A DNA stretch of 64,000 nt. Source: Anaeromonas sp052088025 (GTDB lineage Bacteria; Bacillota; Clostridia; Tissierellales; SIT17). Below are positions 9,313-17,888 of the stretch, piece by piece. The notes under the pieces were generated by a model. The model did not search any database and was not told the DNA's origin. It saw only the letters and a list, made by a program, of their open reading frames with translations. Positions within the stretch are counted from its first letter, which is position 1. Every line of letters starts with the position of its first letter. The position numbers and the translations under genes are program-made. The DNA lies in the NCBI RefSeq assembly GCF_052088025.1, contig NZ_JBQCYD010000009.1, forward strand, positions 3,957-67,956, written 5' to 3'.

Positions 9313-10485
9313 TTATTTGTTGTATGGGTATATGCTTACCCCTTTTACTACTCTATTAACACTTCCATCAGGACTAGGATTATCTGGATTTATACCAGTG
9401 CCTAATGATTTTAATACTGAAATTACTTGTGGAACAATTACATAATCAATTGCTAAATATGCCTTATCTAATTTTAGTTCGCTCTCATTTAAAGCTATAT
9501 GATAATGACTTAAATCATCTACTTCTTCTGAATATGTTTCAGATACAGCTAAAACTTTATATTTACTATCAGGATTATATAATTCTTTTAATAAATCAAT
9601 TTCATATCTTCTAGTATATTCATCACGAGATAAATACATTACAATAAGTGTTTGGTCATCCATTATAGACTTAGGACCATGTCTAAATCCTAGTGGAGTA
9701 TCATATTTTGTAACAATATCTCCTTGTGTAAGTTCAAGTAATTTTAATGATGACTCACGTGCTAAACCATAAAATGCACCAGCTCCAAGATAAACTATCT
9801 TTTTAAAATTAGAATTTGAGATACTTTCTATCATTTCAGTATCATCTAATAATTCTTCTCCTATAGTAAATAATTTGTTTATATCTTTTTTCTTATTATC
9901 TAAATTTTCTAAATCAAAAATCATAAGTGAAGATAAAACCATAGAAGTATAGCTACTTGTCATAGCAAATCCCTTATCATTTGATTCTTCTGGTAATATG
10001 ATAGATTTATCTGTCTTTGGATTTATATTTTTAGCTAATTTTCCATCTTTATTACAAGTTATTACTATTTGATATAATTCATCTACTAAATCTTCTGCAA
10101 GTTTTATTGTAGCGACAGATTCAGGACTATTTCCAGAACGTGCAAAAGATATTAAAAGTGTCGGAATATCTTTTTTCAAATAAGCTTCAGGATCTGCTAC
10201 TATGTCTGTTGTATGAAGTGATTCTACATCTAAATTTAATTTCTTTTTGATGCTTGGTACAACAGTATCTCCTATAAATCCTGAAGTTCCAGCTCCTGTA
10301 AATATAATTTTTAAATCTTTCTTATTTAGTATAGGATTTAAAAAGGCTTTTAATTCATCTCTTTTAGATTCTACTATTTTAAAAGTATCTCTCCATACTG
10401 AAGGTTGATTATATATTTCTGAAGATGTAATATATCCCCCTTCACTTTTAAGTTTTTCTACATTGTTACCAAAAATTTTATCCAA
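9313..10485 (-). CDS. agaS: SIS-domain galactosamine-6-phosphate deaminase/isomerase, AgaS type
   Basis: About 390 residues with two sugar isomerase (SIS) domains: the first with FTGAGTSGFIGD and SFARSGNSPES, the second with YLGAGAFYGLARESSLKLLE and GFRHGPKS. This layout is that of AgaS, which converts galactosamine-6-P to tagatose-6-P plus ammonia in the GalNAc pathway. Start choice: AGGAG is followed after 8 bases by TTG at 10485; the GTG at 10494 overlaps the ribosome site and is unlikely. It follows the GntR regulator by 17 bases and leads the PTS genes. Confidence 0.91.
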   Translation of the reverse strand: MDKIFGNNVEKLKSEGGYITSSEIYNQPSVWRDTFKIVESKRDELKAFLNPILNKKDLKIIFTGAGTSGFIGDTVVPSIKKKLNLDVESLHTTDIVADPEAYLKKDIPTLLISFARSGNSPESVATIKLAEDLVDELYQIVITCNKDGKLAKNINPKTDKSIILPEESNDKGFAMTSSYTSMVLSSLMIFDLENLDNKKKDINKLFTIGEELLDDTEMIESISNSNFKKIVYLGAGAFYGLARESSLKLLELTQGDIVTKYDTPLGFRHGPKSIMDDQTLIVMYLSRDEYTRRYEIDLLKELYNPDSKYKVLAVSETYSEEVDDLSHYHIALNESELKLDKAYLAIDYVIVPQVISVLKSLGTGINPDNPSPDGSVNRVVKGVSIYPYNK

Positions 10486-10502
10486 TTCATTCACTCCTAG
10501 TT

Positions 10503-11234
10503 TTATTTTTCTAGCATTACTCTATATTCAAATTTATCTCCTCGCGCTATACCTACTGTATATTCAATGACTGTTTGATTTTCATAAGTGTATCTTTCAA
10601 TCATCATGCCTGGTACCTTCCTACTAACATCTAATATCTCTGCTTCAACTTTTCTGGTATTAACTGGTTTAAACCTCTCTTCTGCCTTTGAAAATTCTAC
10701 ATCATATTTTTCTCTAAAAATATCATACATTGGCTTTTCTTCTAATTCATTTCTAGTTAAATCAGGAAATCTAGACTCTGGTAAATATGAAGTTTCTAGC
10801 ATAATAGGTTCATCATCTGCAAGTCTTAATCTTGTAAACTTATATAAATCTTCATTTATTTTAATACCCAGTTTCCTAGCTAATTTTTCATCGCTTTTAA
10901 TTTTTTGAAAATCTAATACTTTGGAACTTGGATGTTTTCCTATTTTTTTCATTTCATCTGTAAAACTATAAAAATTAAGTAAATCTTGTTTAAAAGATTT
11001 AGAAGATACAAATATTCCTTTTCCATGCTCTTTATAAATATAACCATCTTTTTCAAGTTCATTCATTGCTTGCCTTACAGTAGAGCGGCTAATATCGAAC
11101 CTTTCGCATAGTTCTCTTTCCGAAGGCAATTTGTCGTACTCATCAAAAGTTCCCTTTTTTATATCTCTAGTTATTATTTCATATAACTGATAATATAAAG
11201 GCAATTTATTGCTTTTATCTATTTCTACCACCAT
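10503..11234 (-). CDS. GntR-family (HutC/UTRA) transcriptional regulator of the aga-type operon
   Basis: A 243-residue regulator with an N-terminal winged helix (residues about 8-75, including KLPSERELCERFDISRSTVR) and a C-terminal UTRA effector domain (about 95-235). The HutC subgroup often senses sugar phosphates such as GlcNAc-6-P or GalN-6-P and represses its own operon. It is the first gene after a strong promoter (11281-11309) and lies directly upstream of agaS, so autoregulation of the operon is the natural inference. It resembles NagR/AgaR-type proteins; the exact effector is unknown. Confidence 0.9.
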   Translation of the reverse strand: MVVEIDKSNKLPLYYQLYEIITRDIKKGTFDEYDKLPSERELCERFDISRSTVRQAMNELEKDGYIYKEHGKGIFVSSKSFKQDLLNFYSFTDEMKKIGKHPSSKVLDFQKIKSDEKLARKLGIKINEDLYKFTRLRLADDEPIMLETSYLPESRFPDLTRNELEEKPMYDIFREKYDVEFSKAEERFKPVNTRKVEAEILDVSRKVPGMMIERYTYENQTVIEYTVGIARGDKFEYRVMLEK

Positions 11235-11280
11235 ATCACCTTCTCATGTTGTTATGTTGTGCGTACCAGTTCTTAAGTTA

Positions 11281-11309
11281 ATATTATAATGAAAAGATAA
11301 CGTTGTCAA
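11281..11309 (-). promoter_or_regulatory. Sigma-A promoter of the aga-type operon
   Basis: On the minus strand, TTGACA (11304-11309) is followed after 17 bases by TAATAT (11281-11286); an overlapping TATAAT gives a 15-base spacer. The 45 bases down to the gntR ATG include ACTGGTACGCACAAC, an imperfect dyad that could be the GntR operator. Confidence 0.7.
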
Positions 11310-11369
11310 GTATTTTATTTAATTATATGAAAAAAAATATGAAAATATTACTTGATAATTTAAAATAAA

Positions 11370-11428
11370 CTCTTCGACTATTCTCAGAGTGACAATATGG
11401 TCATCCTGAGCATAGTCGAAGAATCTTA
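11370..11428. repeat. Dispersed TCATCCTGAG-type repeat, inverted pair
   Basis: Two inverted copies of a short dispersed repeat (CTCTTCGACTATTCTCAGAG and TCATCCTGAGCATAGTCGAA) that together can form a hairpin. The stop codon of the Gfo/Idh gene lies at its edge. Related copies occur near 12714, 22466, 28245, 34343 and 34631. Confidence 0.8.
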
Positions 11429-12667
11429 TCTTTGCATAAACTCTTTTATATCAATGTTTTTATTTACTAATCGTGATTCCTCTGCTGCAAATGCCATTAT
11501 ATGACTTTGCACTGATTTAGATGCAGAAGTAAGTCCATTACCATCTTCAGATAGTATTGAAGCTATAAAATCATTCATTATACCTGTATCTCCACCACCA
11601 TGACCTCCTACTAGAACTTTAGGATTGTAAATTATTCTTTCATTAGATTCAAATAGTTCTACTTCAATTTCATTTTTACTATCATCTGCTCTGATTTCTC
11701 CCTTTGAACCCATAATCTTTATAGTTCTATGAACCTTATTTGTAAATGCAGATAAATTAAATGTAGCTGTGACTTCATTTTCAAATTCCATTATTGTTGA
11801 TTGATTATCACATACATTATTGTCACAAAGATATACGCATCTGCCATATGGACCTTCTTCTAATGCCCTTGTAACTGCTTCTTCTGTTTGTATATCACTT
11901 ATAACAGTTGTTGGCCAATTACCTATGTTTTTATAATATAATTTCTTAGCTGAATATGGACATGTCGCCTCTACCTTACAATCTATACACCTTTGCCCTG
12001 CACCTTCTGGATGGTTTTCTTCTTTAAAATAAGATAAGTGTCCAAAAGAAGATATTTTCTTGCAACTTTCCCCTACTAACCACAACAATATATCCATATC
12101 ATGACAACTTTTTTGTAAAATTAAAGGGCTTGATAAATCCGAGTTCCTCCAGTTACCACGAACAAAGCTATGAGCAAAGTGAAAATATCCTATATTTTCA
12201 TTATGAGATATAGTCATGAGTTTTCCAATCTCACCACTATCTATAATCTCCTTAATCTTACTAAAAAATGGTGTATATCTAAGAACATGGGCTATTAGAA
12301 ATACTCTTTCATTTTCCCCAGCAAGTTTTCCAAGCTCCATGCATTCATCCTTCTTGTTGGACATAGGCTTTTCAAGTAATATATGATATCCCTTTTTAAG
12401 GGCTAATTTAGCTGGTATGAAATGACTACCATCTGGGGTTGCAATAACTACTGCATCACAAAATTTGTCTTTTTCTAGTAACTCTTCAAAAGATTCAAAA
12501 ACATATTTATCATCTATACCATGTCTTTTTTTAAACATATCTCTTTTTACTTTGTTTGGTTCAGCTACAGCAATAAATTCTATATTTTCTGGATTTTTTA
12601 TAGCATATTCACCATATATATCCTTGCCCCTTTGTCCTGCTCCAATTAAGGCAACTTTTATTTTCAT
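11426..12667 (-). CDS. Gfo/Idh/MocA family NAD(P)-dependent oxidoreductase
   Basis: A 413-residue two-domain dehydrogenase. The N-terminal Rossmann fold starts with ALIGAGQRGKD; EKPMSNK (about residue 98) contains the conserved catalytic Lys of the family. A cysteine-rich insertion around residues 220-235 (CIDCKVEATCPYS) plus CVYLCDNNVC further on is unusual and could bind a metal. It ends the galacto-N-biose cluster, so a role in oxidising or epimerising a sugar released there is an inference. GH109 glycosidases share this fold, but I see no specific evidence for that here. Confidence 0.85.
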   Translation of the reverse strand: MKIKVALIGAGQRGKDIYGEYAIKNPENIEFIAVAEPNKVKRDMFKKRHGIDDKYVFESFEELLEKDKFCDAVVIATPDGSHFIPAKLALKKGYHILLEKPMSNKKDECMELGKLAGENERVFLIAHVLRYTPFFSKIKEIIDSGEIGKLMTISHNENIGYFHFAHSFVRGNWRNSDLSSPLILQKSCHDMDILLWLVGESCKKISSFGHLSYFKEENHPEGAGQRCIDCKVEATCPYSAKKLYYKNIGNWPTTVISDIQTEEAVTRALEEGPYGRCVYLCDNNVCDNQSTIMEFENEVTATFNLSAFTNKVHRTIKIMGSKGEIRADDSKNEIEVELFESNERIIYNPKVLVGGHGGGDTGIMNDFIASILSEDGNGLTSASKSVQSHIMAFAAEESRLVNKNIDIKEFMQR

Positions 12668-12713
12668 AGACTTATCCCCCTAATCTACTATATTTAGCTT
12701 GATTATATCATAT

Positions 12714-12740
12714 GATCCTGAACGCAAGCGAAGAATCTTA
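12714..12740. repeat. Dispersed repeat, single copy
   Basis: GATCCTGAACGCAAGCGAAG is a diverged copy of the dispersed TCATCCTGAG...GAAG repeat, located between the kinase and dehydrogenase genes. Confidence 0.65.
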
Positions 12741-12744
12741 TCTT

Positions 12745-13713
12745 TTACCTTTCCTTCAACTTTTCAAGTATTTCCTCTTTCACTTCACCAAAGTAAAGTT
12801 TACTAGCATATAGGGCTGCTCCCTTTATTGGTGAAAGTATTGGGGCTATAAGTTCTATATTTGCATCTAACTTATCTAGATAGTCTCTTAGAGGTTCTAA
12901 TATAAATTTACCTGCCTTAAATACTCCGCCTGAGTATGATACCTTTATTTTACTATTTTTATCAAAATGAAGCCTTTCTATCACGGTCCTTATGGTTAAG
13001 AAATGTTCATATGCGGCCTTCCTATAAATTTCAAGGGCATATATATCCTTTTTTTCTACTGCCTTGGTTAGAATTTTTGCAAGTTTTGCTAATTCACTTC
13101 TTTTTATATTTTCATCCTTAGTCATTATATCTATCAAATCAAAGTCATCTTCTAAGTTAAAATGGTCCTTTAATATATTATACAGGGGGGTTTTTTCTAA
13201 TCTTCCATCTGACTCTTTTGAAAAATATTCAAGCACTTTTAAAGCTAGCCAATATGCTGAGCCCTCATCCCCTATAAAATGTCCCCAGCCACTAGCTCTT
13301 GCAGTCTTTCCAAACTCATCCATTCCAAATCCTATAGCGCCAGTTCCTGCCACTATATTTATTCCTGGCATTGCTGCAAGGGATCCTGCCCATCCTACTT
13401 CTGAATCATTTCCTATTTTAAAATTAGTCCCCTTTAATATATCCTCTATTATATCTTCTAAAATAGGCATATCAGCTGATATTTCACCATAGCCTGGTAT
13501 CCCAAGATAGGAATAATCTATATCATTTATTTTTATATTAGAAGACTCACATATGTCATCAACACCTTCTTTTAATACCCTTTTAAATGTATCAAAAGAT
13601 GTGTTTTTATAATGGCATGTTTCCTTTAATTTTTTAGAAAGCACCTCTCCGGTTTCATTTATAAGTATAAATTCAGTAGTGCTTCCCCCGCCATCTACTC
13701 CTAAAAAGTTCAA
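12745..13713 (-). CDS. BadF/BadG-family N-acetylhexosamine kinase
   Basis: About 322 residues of the ASKHA fold. FLGVDGGGSTTEF at the N-terminus binds the ATP phosphates, and GWGHFIGDEGSAYW is the signature of the GlcNAc-kinase-like BadF group. It probably phosphorylates the N-acetylhexosamine freed by the GH112 enzyme, giving GalNAc-6-P or GlcNAc-6-P for the deacetylase of the neighbouring cluster. Start: a TTG at 13713 preceded by AGAGGTGG fits best. The ATG at 13731 has no ribosome site and lies inside the preceding small gene. Confidence 0.86.
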   Translation of the reverse strand: MNFLGVDGGGSTTEFILINETGEVLSKKLKETCHYKNTSFDTFKRVLKEGVDDICESSNIKINDIDYSYLGIPGYGEISADMPILEDIIEDILKGTNFKIGNDSEVGWAGSLAAMPGINIVAGTGAIGFGMDEFGKTARASGWGHFIGDEGSAYWLALKVLEYFSKESDGRLEKTPLYNILKDHFNLEDDFDLIDIMTKDENIKRSELAKLAKILTKAVEKKDIYALEIYRKAAYEHFLTIRTVIERLHFDKNSKIKVSYSGGVFKAGKFILEPLRDYLDKLDANIELIAPILSPIKGAALYASKLYFGEVKEEILEKLKER

Positions 13714-13723
13714 AATACCACCT

Positions 13724-13888
13724 CTATGCATATTTTTTATTGTATAAATATAGTTCTACTAAAAGACCTGTAAGTCCTATCATCATCATACTAAAGCCTC
13801 TTAGGTCATTTATGGTTTGGCCCTTTATTATTAAAAATAGGGGAATTACAAAGAATACTCCCGCTAATATGCCTTTAAATTTATCCAT
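13724..13888 (-). CDS. Small membrane protein of the galacto-N-biose cluster (54 aa)
   Basis: A short gene between the GH112 phosphorylase and the kinase. The ATG at 13888 overlaps the phosphorylase stop codon by a few bases, indicating translational coupling, and the TAG at 13724-13726 is 10 bases before the kinase TTG. The product begins MDKFKGILAGVFFVIPLFL and has two hydrophobic spans (about residues 6-22 and 34-48) separated by a short charged loop. The frame is open from coupled start to stop and fills the gap exactly. Function unknown; the position suggests a part in sugar uptake. Confidence 0.75.
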   Translation of the reverse strand: MDKFKGILAGVFFVIPLFLIIKGQTINDLRGFSMMMIGLTGLLVELYLYNKKYA

Positions 13889-16058
13889 TATTATCACCTT
13901 TTATATTTACCCATGAAATTTCACCAGGGCTTAATTCTACATTATATGAATCGCCATCTCCATCGTATATTATTGATTTTTGTTCTTCATCAGTGTTATT
14001 TATTATGGCATATTTGTCTATATCAGGATATGCATTTACTTCAACAGCAGGATTACTTGCAAAATACCTATATAATTCTTCTTCCTTGTGTGCTGCATAG
14101 AACATTGAGCGCATTAGAAGTCTTGCATTATCTTTATTGTATGGAAGCCCTGCAATATAAACTCCTCGTCCCTTTCCATAGTCATTAGATGATAAATGAA
14201 TTTCACCATTACTATATTCTATTATCTCTGTCTTTTCACTTAAAGAATATATATTATTCATGCTTTCCCCAAAGTCTATTTTTCCTTTTAAATCCTTACT
14301 TATAAAATGTTCTTCTTCCTCTTCATCAAAGTACTTATCTGTACTTAGGGAAAAACTAAGTTCCTTATCTATTCCAAGGGCATCTGCTAATTGAAAGAAT
14401 CTTCCTTCGTGACGAATTGCACTTGGCTCACCTATTCCTATGAATCCTCCACCATTGTATATCCATTTTCTAATTGTAGTGATTAATTTTTCATCTAACC
14501 AATTGATTCCACCACTAAATGCTGTACCTTCTACCCCTGCATTTATTATTACATCAATATCAGAATTTATTCCATTTGTCTTTACATCATCAAATGAGAT
14601 GAATTCCACATCTACACTCATACCACTTAGAGACTCTAATATTCCAAGATATGAATAAATTTGCTTATACCAAAGTGCATGAGCCACCATAAATGTCTGC
14701 CATGAACGAATTTTACCCCATGAATTAAGTATGGCAACCTTCAGCCCACTATATGGTTTTACACCATTAATGGTATCATATATATCTCTAAATTCATCTG
14801 CAATATTTTCAACATAATCTACAAATTTAGGGAATTTATATGCAAGAGATAAATATCCGCCATAACCTATCCTATCCACTGGTTTTCTCATTATAGCACG
14901 TCTTGCTGATAACCAATTATCCTTTGCTTCTATTACTGGATCATTTCCTTCCCTAAAGGTATCTGGGAAGAAATATGGTAAAAATCTACCCTCTGTATAT
15001 TTTACATGGGGTATTTCTGAAATCATTCTAAGAGTTGCCCCATCACCTACAGAGCCTACTACTCCATCAAGTCCTATATTTTTAAAATATTTTCCATAAG
15101 GCTCAGTTCCTATCCAGTTATCACCTAGAAACATTATAGCTTCCTTACCTGAATCATGTACCTTATCTACCAGGCTTTTTGCCTTATTTGATACAAATTC
15201 TTGTTGGAAATCCATAAAGTCTAAAAATTCCTTACTAGGCACCCTGAATGGTGAATTATAATAGCCTTCATCTATTATATCTTCTGGTCTAAGTCTATAT
15301 CCTTTTGACTCTTCAAAGGCATCTAAGGCTTCTGGTGATACTGATGCACTATAGCCAAACCAATCTACAAATTTTTCCTTACCCTTATCATTAAATACTA
15401 GGGTAAAATGATAAAAGAAGGTTGTAAACCTAACTACATCGGTATCCTCATTTTCCTTTAACCAATTTTCTATATAATCTTCTACGAATTTAGAAGATTT
15501 TTCTTTTCTCACGTCAAATGGTATATCGTGTTCCTTATCACCCCAATCATTTGTTATATGATTGTACATTTGAGTAGGGTCCCATATGGCATAGGTTAAA
15601 AATGATACAGTATATTCATGAAATTCCTTGGCATTTTTTATTATCACTGTATCCCTTTCACTATCTAGATCCCAATTAGATCTATCAACAAGCTCCCCAC
15701 TAGTTCTGTCTATAACTTCCCAAAATCTCTTTGGATCGTGGTCATAGTCAGGCCTTACTTGTTCACTAAAATACCCATCCATAAACTTCACTTCTAATGT
15801 GTCGCTTGTTGCAAGATTGAAATCACTCATCAAATACAAGTGCTGGCATTCATCCATGTTTTCTCTTGCAAAATCATTGTGACCCCTACTTACAAAATAT
15901 GTGGTATAAATTTTTGCATCTAATTTTTTAAGGTCATCTGAAAGTTTTGTACCATCACTATCACGAAGGGCATCTGCACCCCATCTATCTATTAATTCCT
16001 TAGTTTCATCCAAAAATCCTGATTCACTTGGTAATGTTAAATTTCCTTTTCTCTTCAT
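13881..16058 (-). CDS. 1,3-beta-galactosyl-N-acetylhexosamine phosphorylase (GH112)
   Basis: A 725-residue cytoplasmic enzyme recognisable from its N-terminus (GNLTLPSESGF ... RWGADALRDSDGTKLSD) and its full length as galacto-N-biose/lacto-N-biose phosphorylase of family GH112. It splits Gal-beta-1,3-GalNAc (mucin core 1) or Gal-beta-1,3-GlcNAc (milk oligosaccharides) with phosphate into galactose-1-P and the N-acetylhexosamine. No signal peptide, consistent with action after import by the ABC system encoded just upstream. The preference for GalNAc or GlcNAc disaccharide cannot be told by eye; the aga-type genes next door argue for GalNAc. Confidence 0.95.
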   Translation of the reverse strand: MKRKGNLTLPSESGFLDETKELIDRWGADALRDSDGTKLSDDLKKLDAKIYTTYFVSRGHNDFARENMDECQHLYLMSDFNLATSDTLEVKFMDGYFSEQVRPDYDHDPKRFWEVIDRTSGELVDRSNWDLDSERDTVIIKNAKEFHEYTVSFLTYAIWDPTQMYNHITNDWGDKEHDIPFDVRKEKSSKFVEDYIENWLKENEDTDVVRFTTFFYHFTLVFNDKGKEKFVDWFGYSASVSPEALDAFEESKGYRLRPEDIIDEGYYNSPFRVPSKEFLDFMDFQQEFVSNKAKSLVDKVHDSGKEAIMFLGDNWIGTEPYGKYFKNIGLDGVVGSVGDGATLRMISEIPHVKYTEGRFLPYFFPDTFREGNDPVIEAKDNWLSARRAIMRKPVDRIGYGGYLSLAYKFPKFVDYVENIADEFRDIYDTINGVKPYSGLKVAILNSWGKIRSWQTFMVAHALWYKQIYSYLGILESLSGMSVDVEFISFDDVKTNGINSDIDVIINAGVEGTAFSGGINWLDEKLITTIRKWIYNGGGFIGIGEPSAIRHEGRFFQLADALGIDKELSFSLSTDKYFDEEEEEHFISKDLKGKIDFGESMNNIYSLSEKTEIIEYSNGEIHLSSNDYGKGRGVYIAGLPYNKDNARLLMRSMFYAAHKEEELYRYFASNPAVEVNAYPDIDKYAIINNTDEEQKSIIYDGDGDSYNVELSPGEISWVNIKGDNNG

Positions 16059-16063
16059 CTATA

Positions 16064-16921
16064 TCATCCTTTCACTCCACCAACGGTCATACCTTGGGTT
16101 AATTTCTTTTGAACCATAATATATAAAATAAGTGTTGGAAGCATTACAATTACAAGCCCTGCATAAAGCTGTCCATAGTTTGCAGCAGCTTTTTGGGTCT
16201 GCATAAGATTAATAAGTCCAACTGGTAAGGTCTTTGATGCATTTGGCATAAGGGTTAAGGCTATGATGTATTCATTCCAAAATGCCAAAAAGTTAAAAAG
16301 TATAACAGTTATTATACTTGGCCTTGCCATAGGTGCCATTACCTTTACCATGGTAGTAAAATATCCTGCCCCATCAATAAATGCTGCCTCTTCAAATGCC
16401 TTAGGTAGGGTCCTAAAGAAATTTGAAAGTAAAAATACCGTAAATGGTATGGCAGTTGCAGCATAGACTAGGGCTAGAACCACAATATTATCCAAGAAAA
16501 ATCCTGAACCCATAGAATTCATTAGGCCCCTATCCCAATCAAGTAACATCAAAAATATTGGTACTACTATATAGTTAACATTTATAAATAAGCCTGCCAT
16601 AAGGAGTCTATCTATAAATTTTTTTCCCCTAAAATCAAATCTAGCAAGCACATATGCTGCAGGTATTGATACTGCTAGAAGTATTACAAGACCTAAAGAT
16701 GTTGCTATAACTGAGTTTAAAAAATACTCTCCCATATTAGCTTCAGCTATAGCTTCTACAAAGTTTTCAAAGTGGAATCCATCTGGTAGGGACCAAGGAT
16801 TTCCATAAAATTCTGAGTTTTCCTTTATAGATGCCATAAATACCCATCCAACGGGCAATATTATGCTTAAAGCTAAAGATATAAGAGCAACATATATAAA
16901 TGTTTTATAAAGTTTACTCAT
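16064..16921 (-). CDS. ABC sugar transporter permease (MalG/LacG type)
   Basis: A 285-residue membrane protein with about six spans and the EAA loop that contacts the ATPase (KAFEEAAFIDGAG, about residues 183-195). It belongs to the carbohydrate uptake class 1 permeases. It ends 5 bases before the GH112 gene and follows the partner permease by 15 bases. No ATPase gene is present in the cluster, so an MsmX-like shared ATPase elsewhere in the genome is likely. Confidence 0.93.
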   Translation of the reverse strand: MSKLYKTFIYVALISLALSIILPVGWVFMASIKENSEFYGNPWSLPDGFHFENFVEAIAEANMGEYFLNSVIATSLGLVILLAVSIPAAYVLARFDFRGKKFIDRLLMAGLFINVNYIVVPIFLMLLDWDRGLMNSMGSGFFLDNIVVLALVYAATAIPFTVFLLSNFFRTLPKAFEEAAFIDGAGYFTTMVKVMAPMARPSIITVILFNFLAFWNEYIIALTLMPNASKTLPVGLINLMQTQKAAANYGQLYAGLVIVMLPTLILYIMVQKKLTQGMTVGGVKG

Positions 16922-16936
16922 ATTAAAACCTCCAAT

Positions 16937-17827
16937 TTAATACTGCAATGTATCTCTTTTTGTAATCTTACTTATTATACCTGATAATAAAAATGAGAAT
17001 GTAAATACTACAACACCTATGCTCATTCCATAGCCGTATGAGGCATTGTTGTATGCCTGTTTATACATATATGATAAGAATACCTCACTAGAACCATCCG
17101 GCCCTCCACTTGTCATTATCTTTGTAAATAGGAAGGATAGGTTTATTGAGCTTATTATGAAGAATATAAGCGTAGTTCTTATTGTATCCCATACTAGGGG
17201 TAGGGTAATTTCAAAAAACTGTCTTATCTTACTTGCCCCTTCAATTTCTGCTGATTCATATAACTGCTCAGGAATTGAACTCATTCCTGCCATATAAATT
17301 ACCATATAGTATCCTATAGCCTGCCAAATCATTGCCCCTGCTATAGAATATATTACAATATCTTGATTACCCAAAAATTGTATGCTTTTAAAGCCTTCTC
17401 CATTAATAAGGGAAAGTGTAGAATTTATAAGTCCCTGATCTGGTTCATATATGGCTGAAAATATGGAAGATATTACAACAACAGATAATATATTTGGTAT
17501 ATAAAATACCACCCTAAAGAAATTTTGTCCCTTTACATTTTCCTTTACCAGTATCGAAGCAAAAACTATTGCAATAATAAATGTGACAATAGCTACAACT
17601 ACTATTAAAAATATTGTATTTTGAAAGGACCTTAAAAAGTTTTCATCTTTCATTAATATCTTAAAATTATTTAGTCCTACAAATAACTTTTCTGAAGAAA
17701 GTCCACCCCATTTATATAAGCTCATCCTAAATACCGTAAAGGTCGGATATAACATAAATATTGAAAATAATATAAGTGCTGGGGAAAGACAAAGAATTAT
17801 AAATCTCCTAAGACTTTTATTGTTCAC
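16937..17827 (-). CDS. ABC sugar transporter permease (MalF/LacF type)
   Basis: A 296-residue membrane permease with six predicted spans and the EAA motif QLYESAEIEGASKIRQF. It should pair with the second permease downstream to form the channel for the disaccharide. The start is GTG at 17827, preceded by AGAGGTG. A stem-loop separates it from the solute-binding protein gene, a common way to keep binding protein expression higher than that of the permeases. Confidence 0.92.
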   Translation of the reverse strand: MNNKSLRRFIILCLSPALILFSIFMLYPTFTVFRMSLYKWGGLSSEKLFVGLNNFKILMKDENFLRSFQNTIFLIVVVAIVTFIIAIVFASILVKENVKGQNFFRVVFYIPNILSVVVISSIFSAIYEPDQGLINSTLSLINGEGFKSIQFLGNQDIVIYSIAGAMIWQAIGYYMVIYMAGMSSIPEQLYESAEIEGASKIRQFFEITLPLVWDTIRTTLIFFIISSINLSFLFTKIMTSGGPDGSSEVFLSYMYKQAYNNASYGYGMSIGVVVFTFSFLLSGIISKITKRDTLQY

Positions 17828-17848
17828 AAACTATCACCTCTTAAAATA

Positions 17849-17877
17849 ATATGGTGGATAAAATTTATCCACCATAT
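17849..17877 (-). other. Intercistronic stem-loop after the binding-protein gene
   Basis: A near-perfect inverted repeat (ATATGGTGGATAAA / TTTATCCACCATAT) between the solute-binding protein and permease genes, probably stabilising the upstream mRNA or causing partial termination. Confidence 0.65.
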
Positions 17878-17888
17878 ACTATTTTATT

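Noticed and set aside
11426..12667. GH109 alpha-N-acetylgalactosaminidase
   Set aside because: It shares only the general Gfo/Idh/MocA fold; no export signal and a different cysteine-rich C-terminal region.
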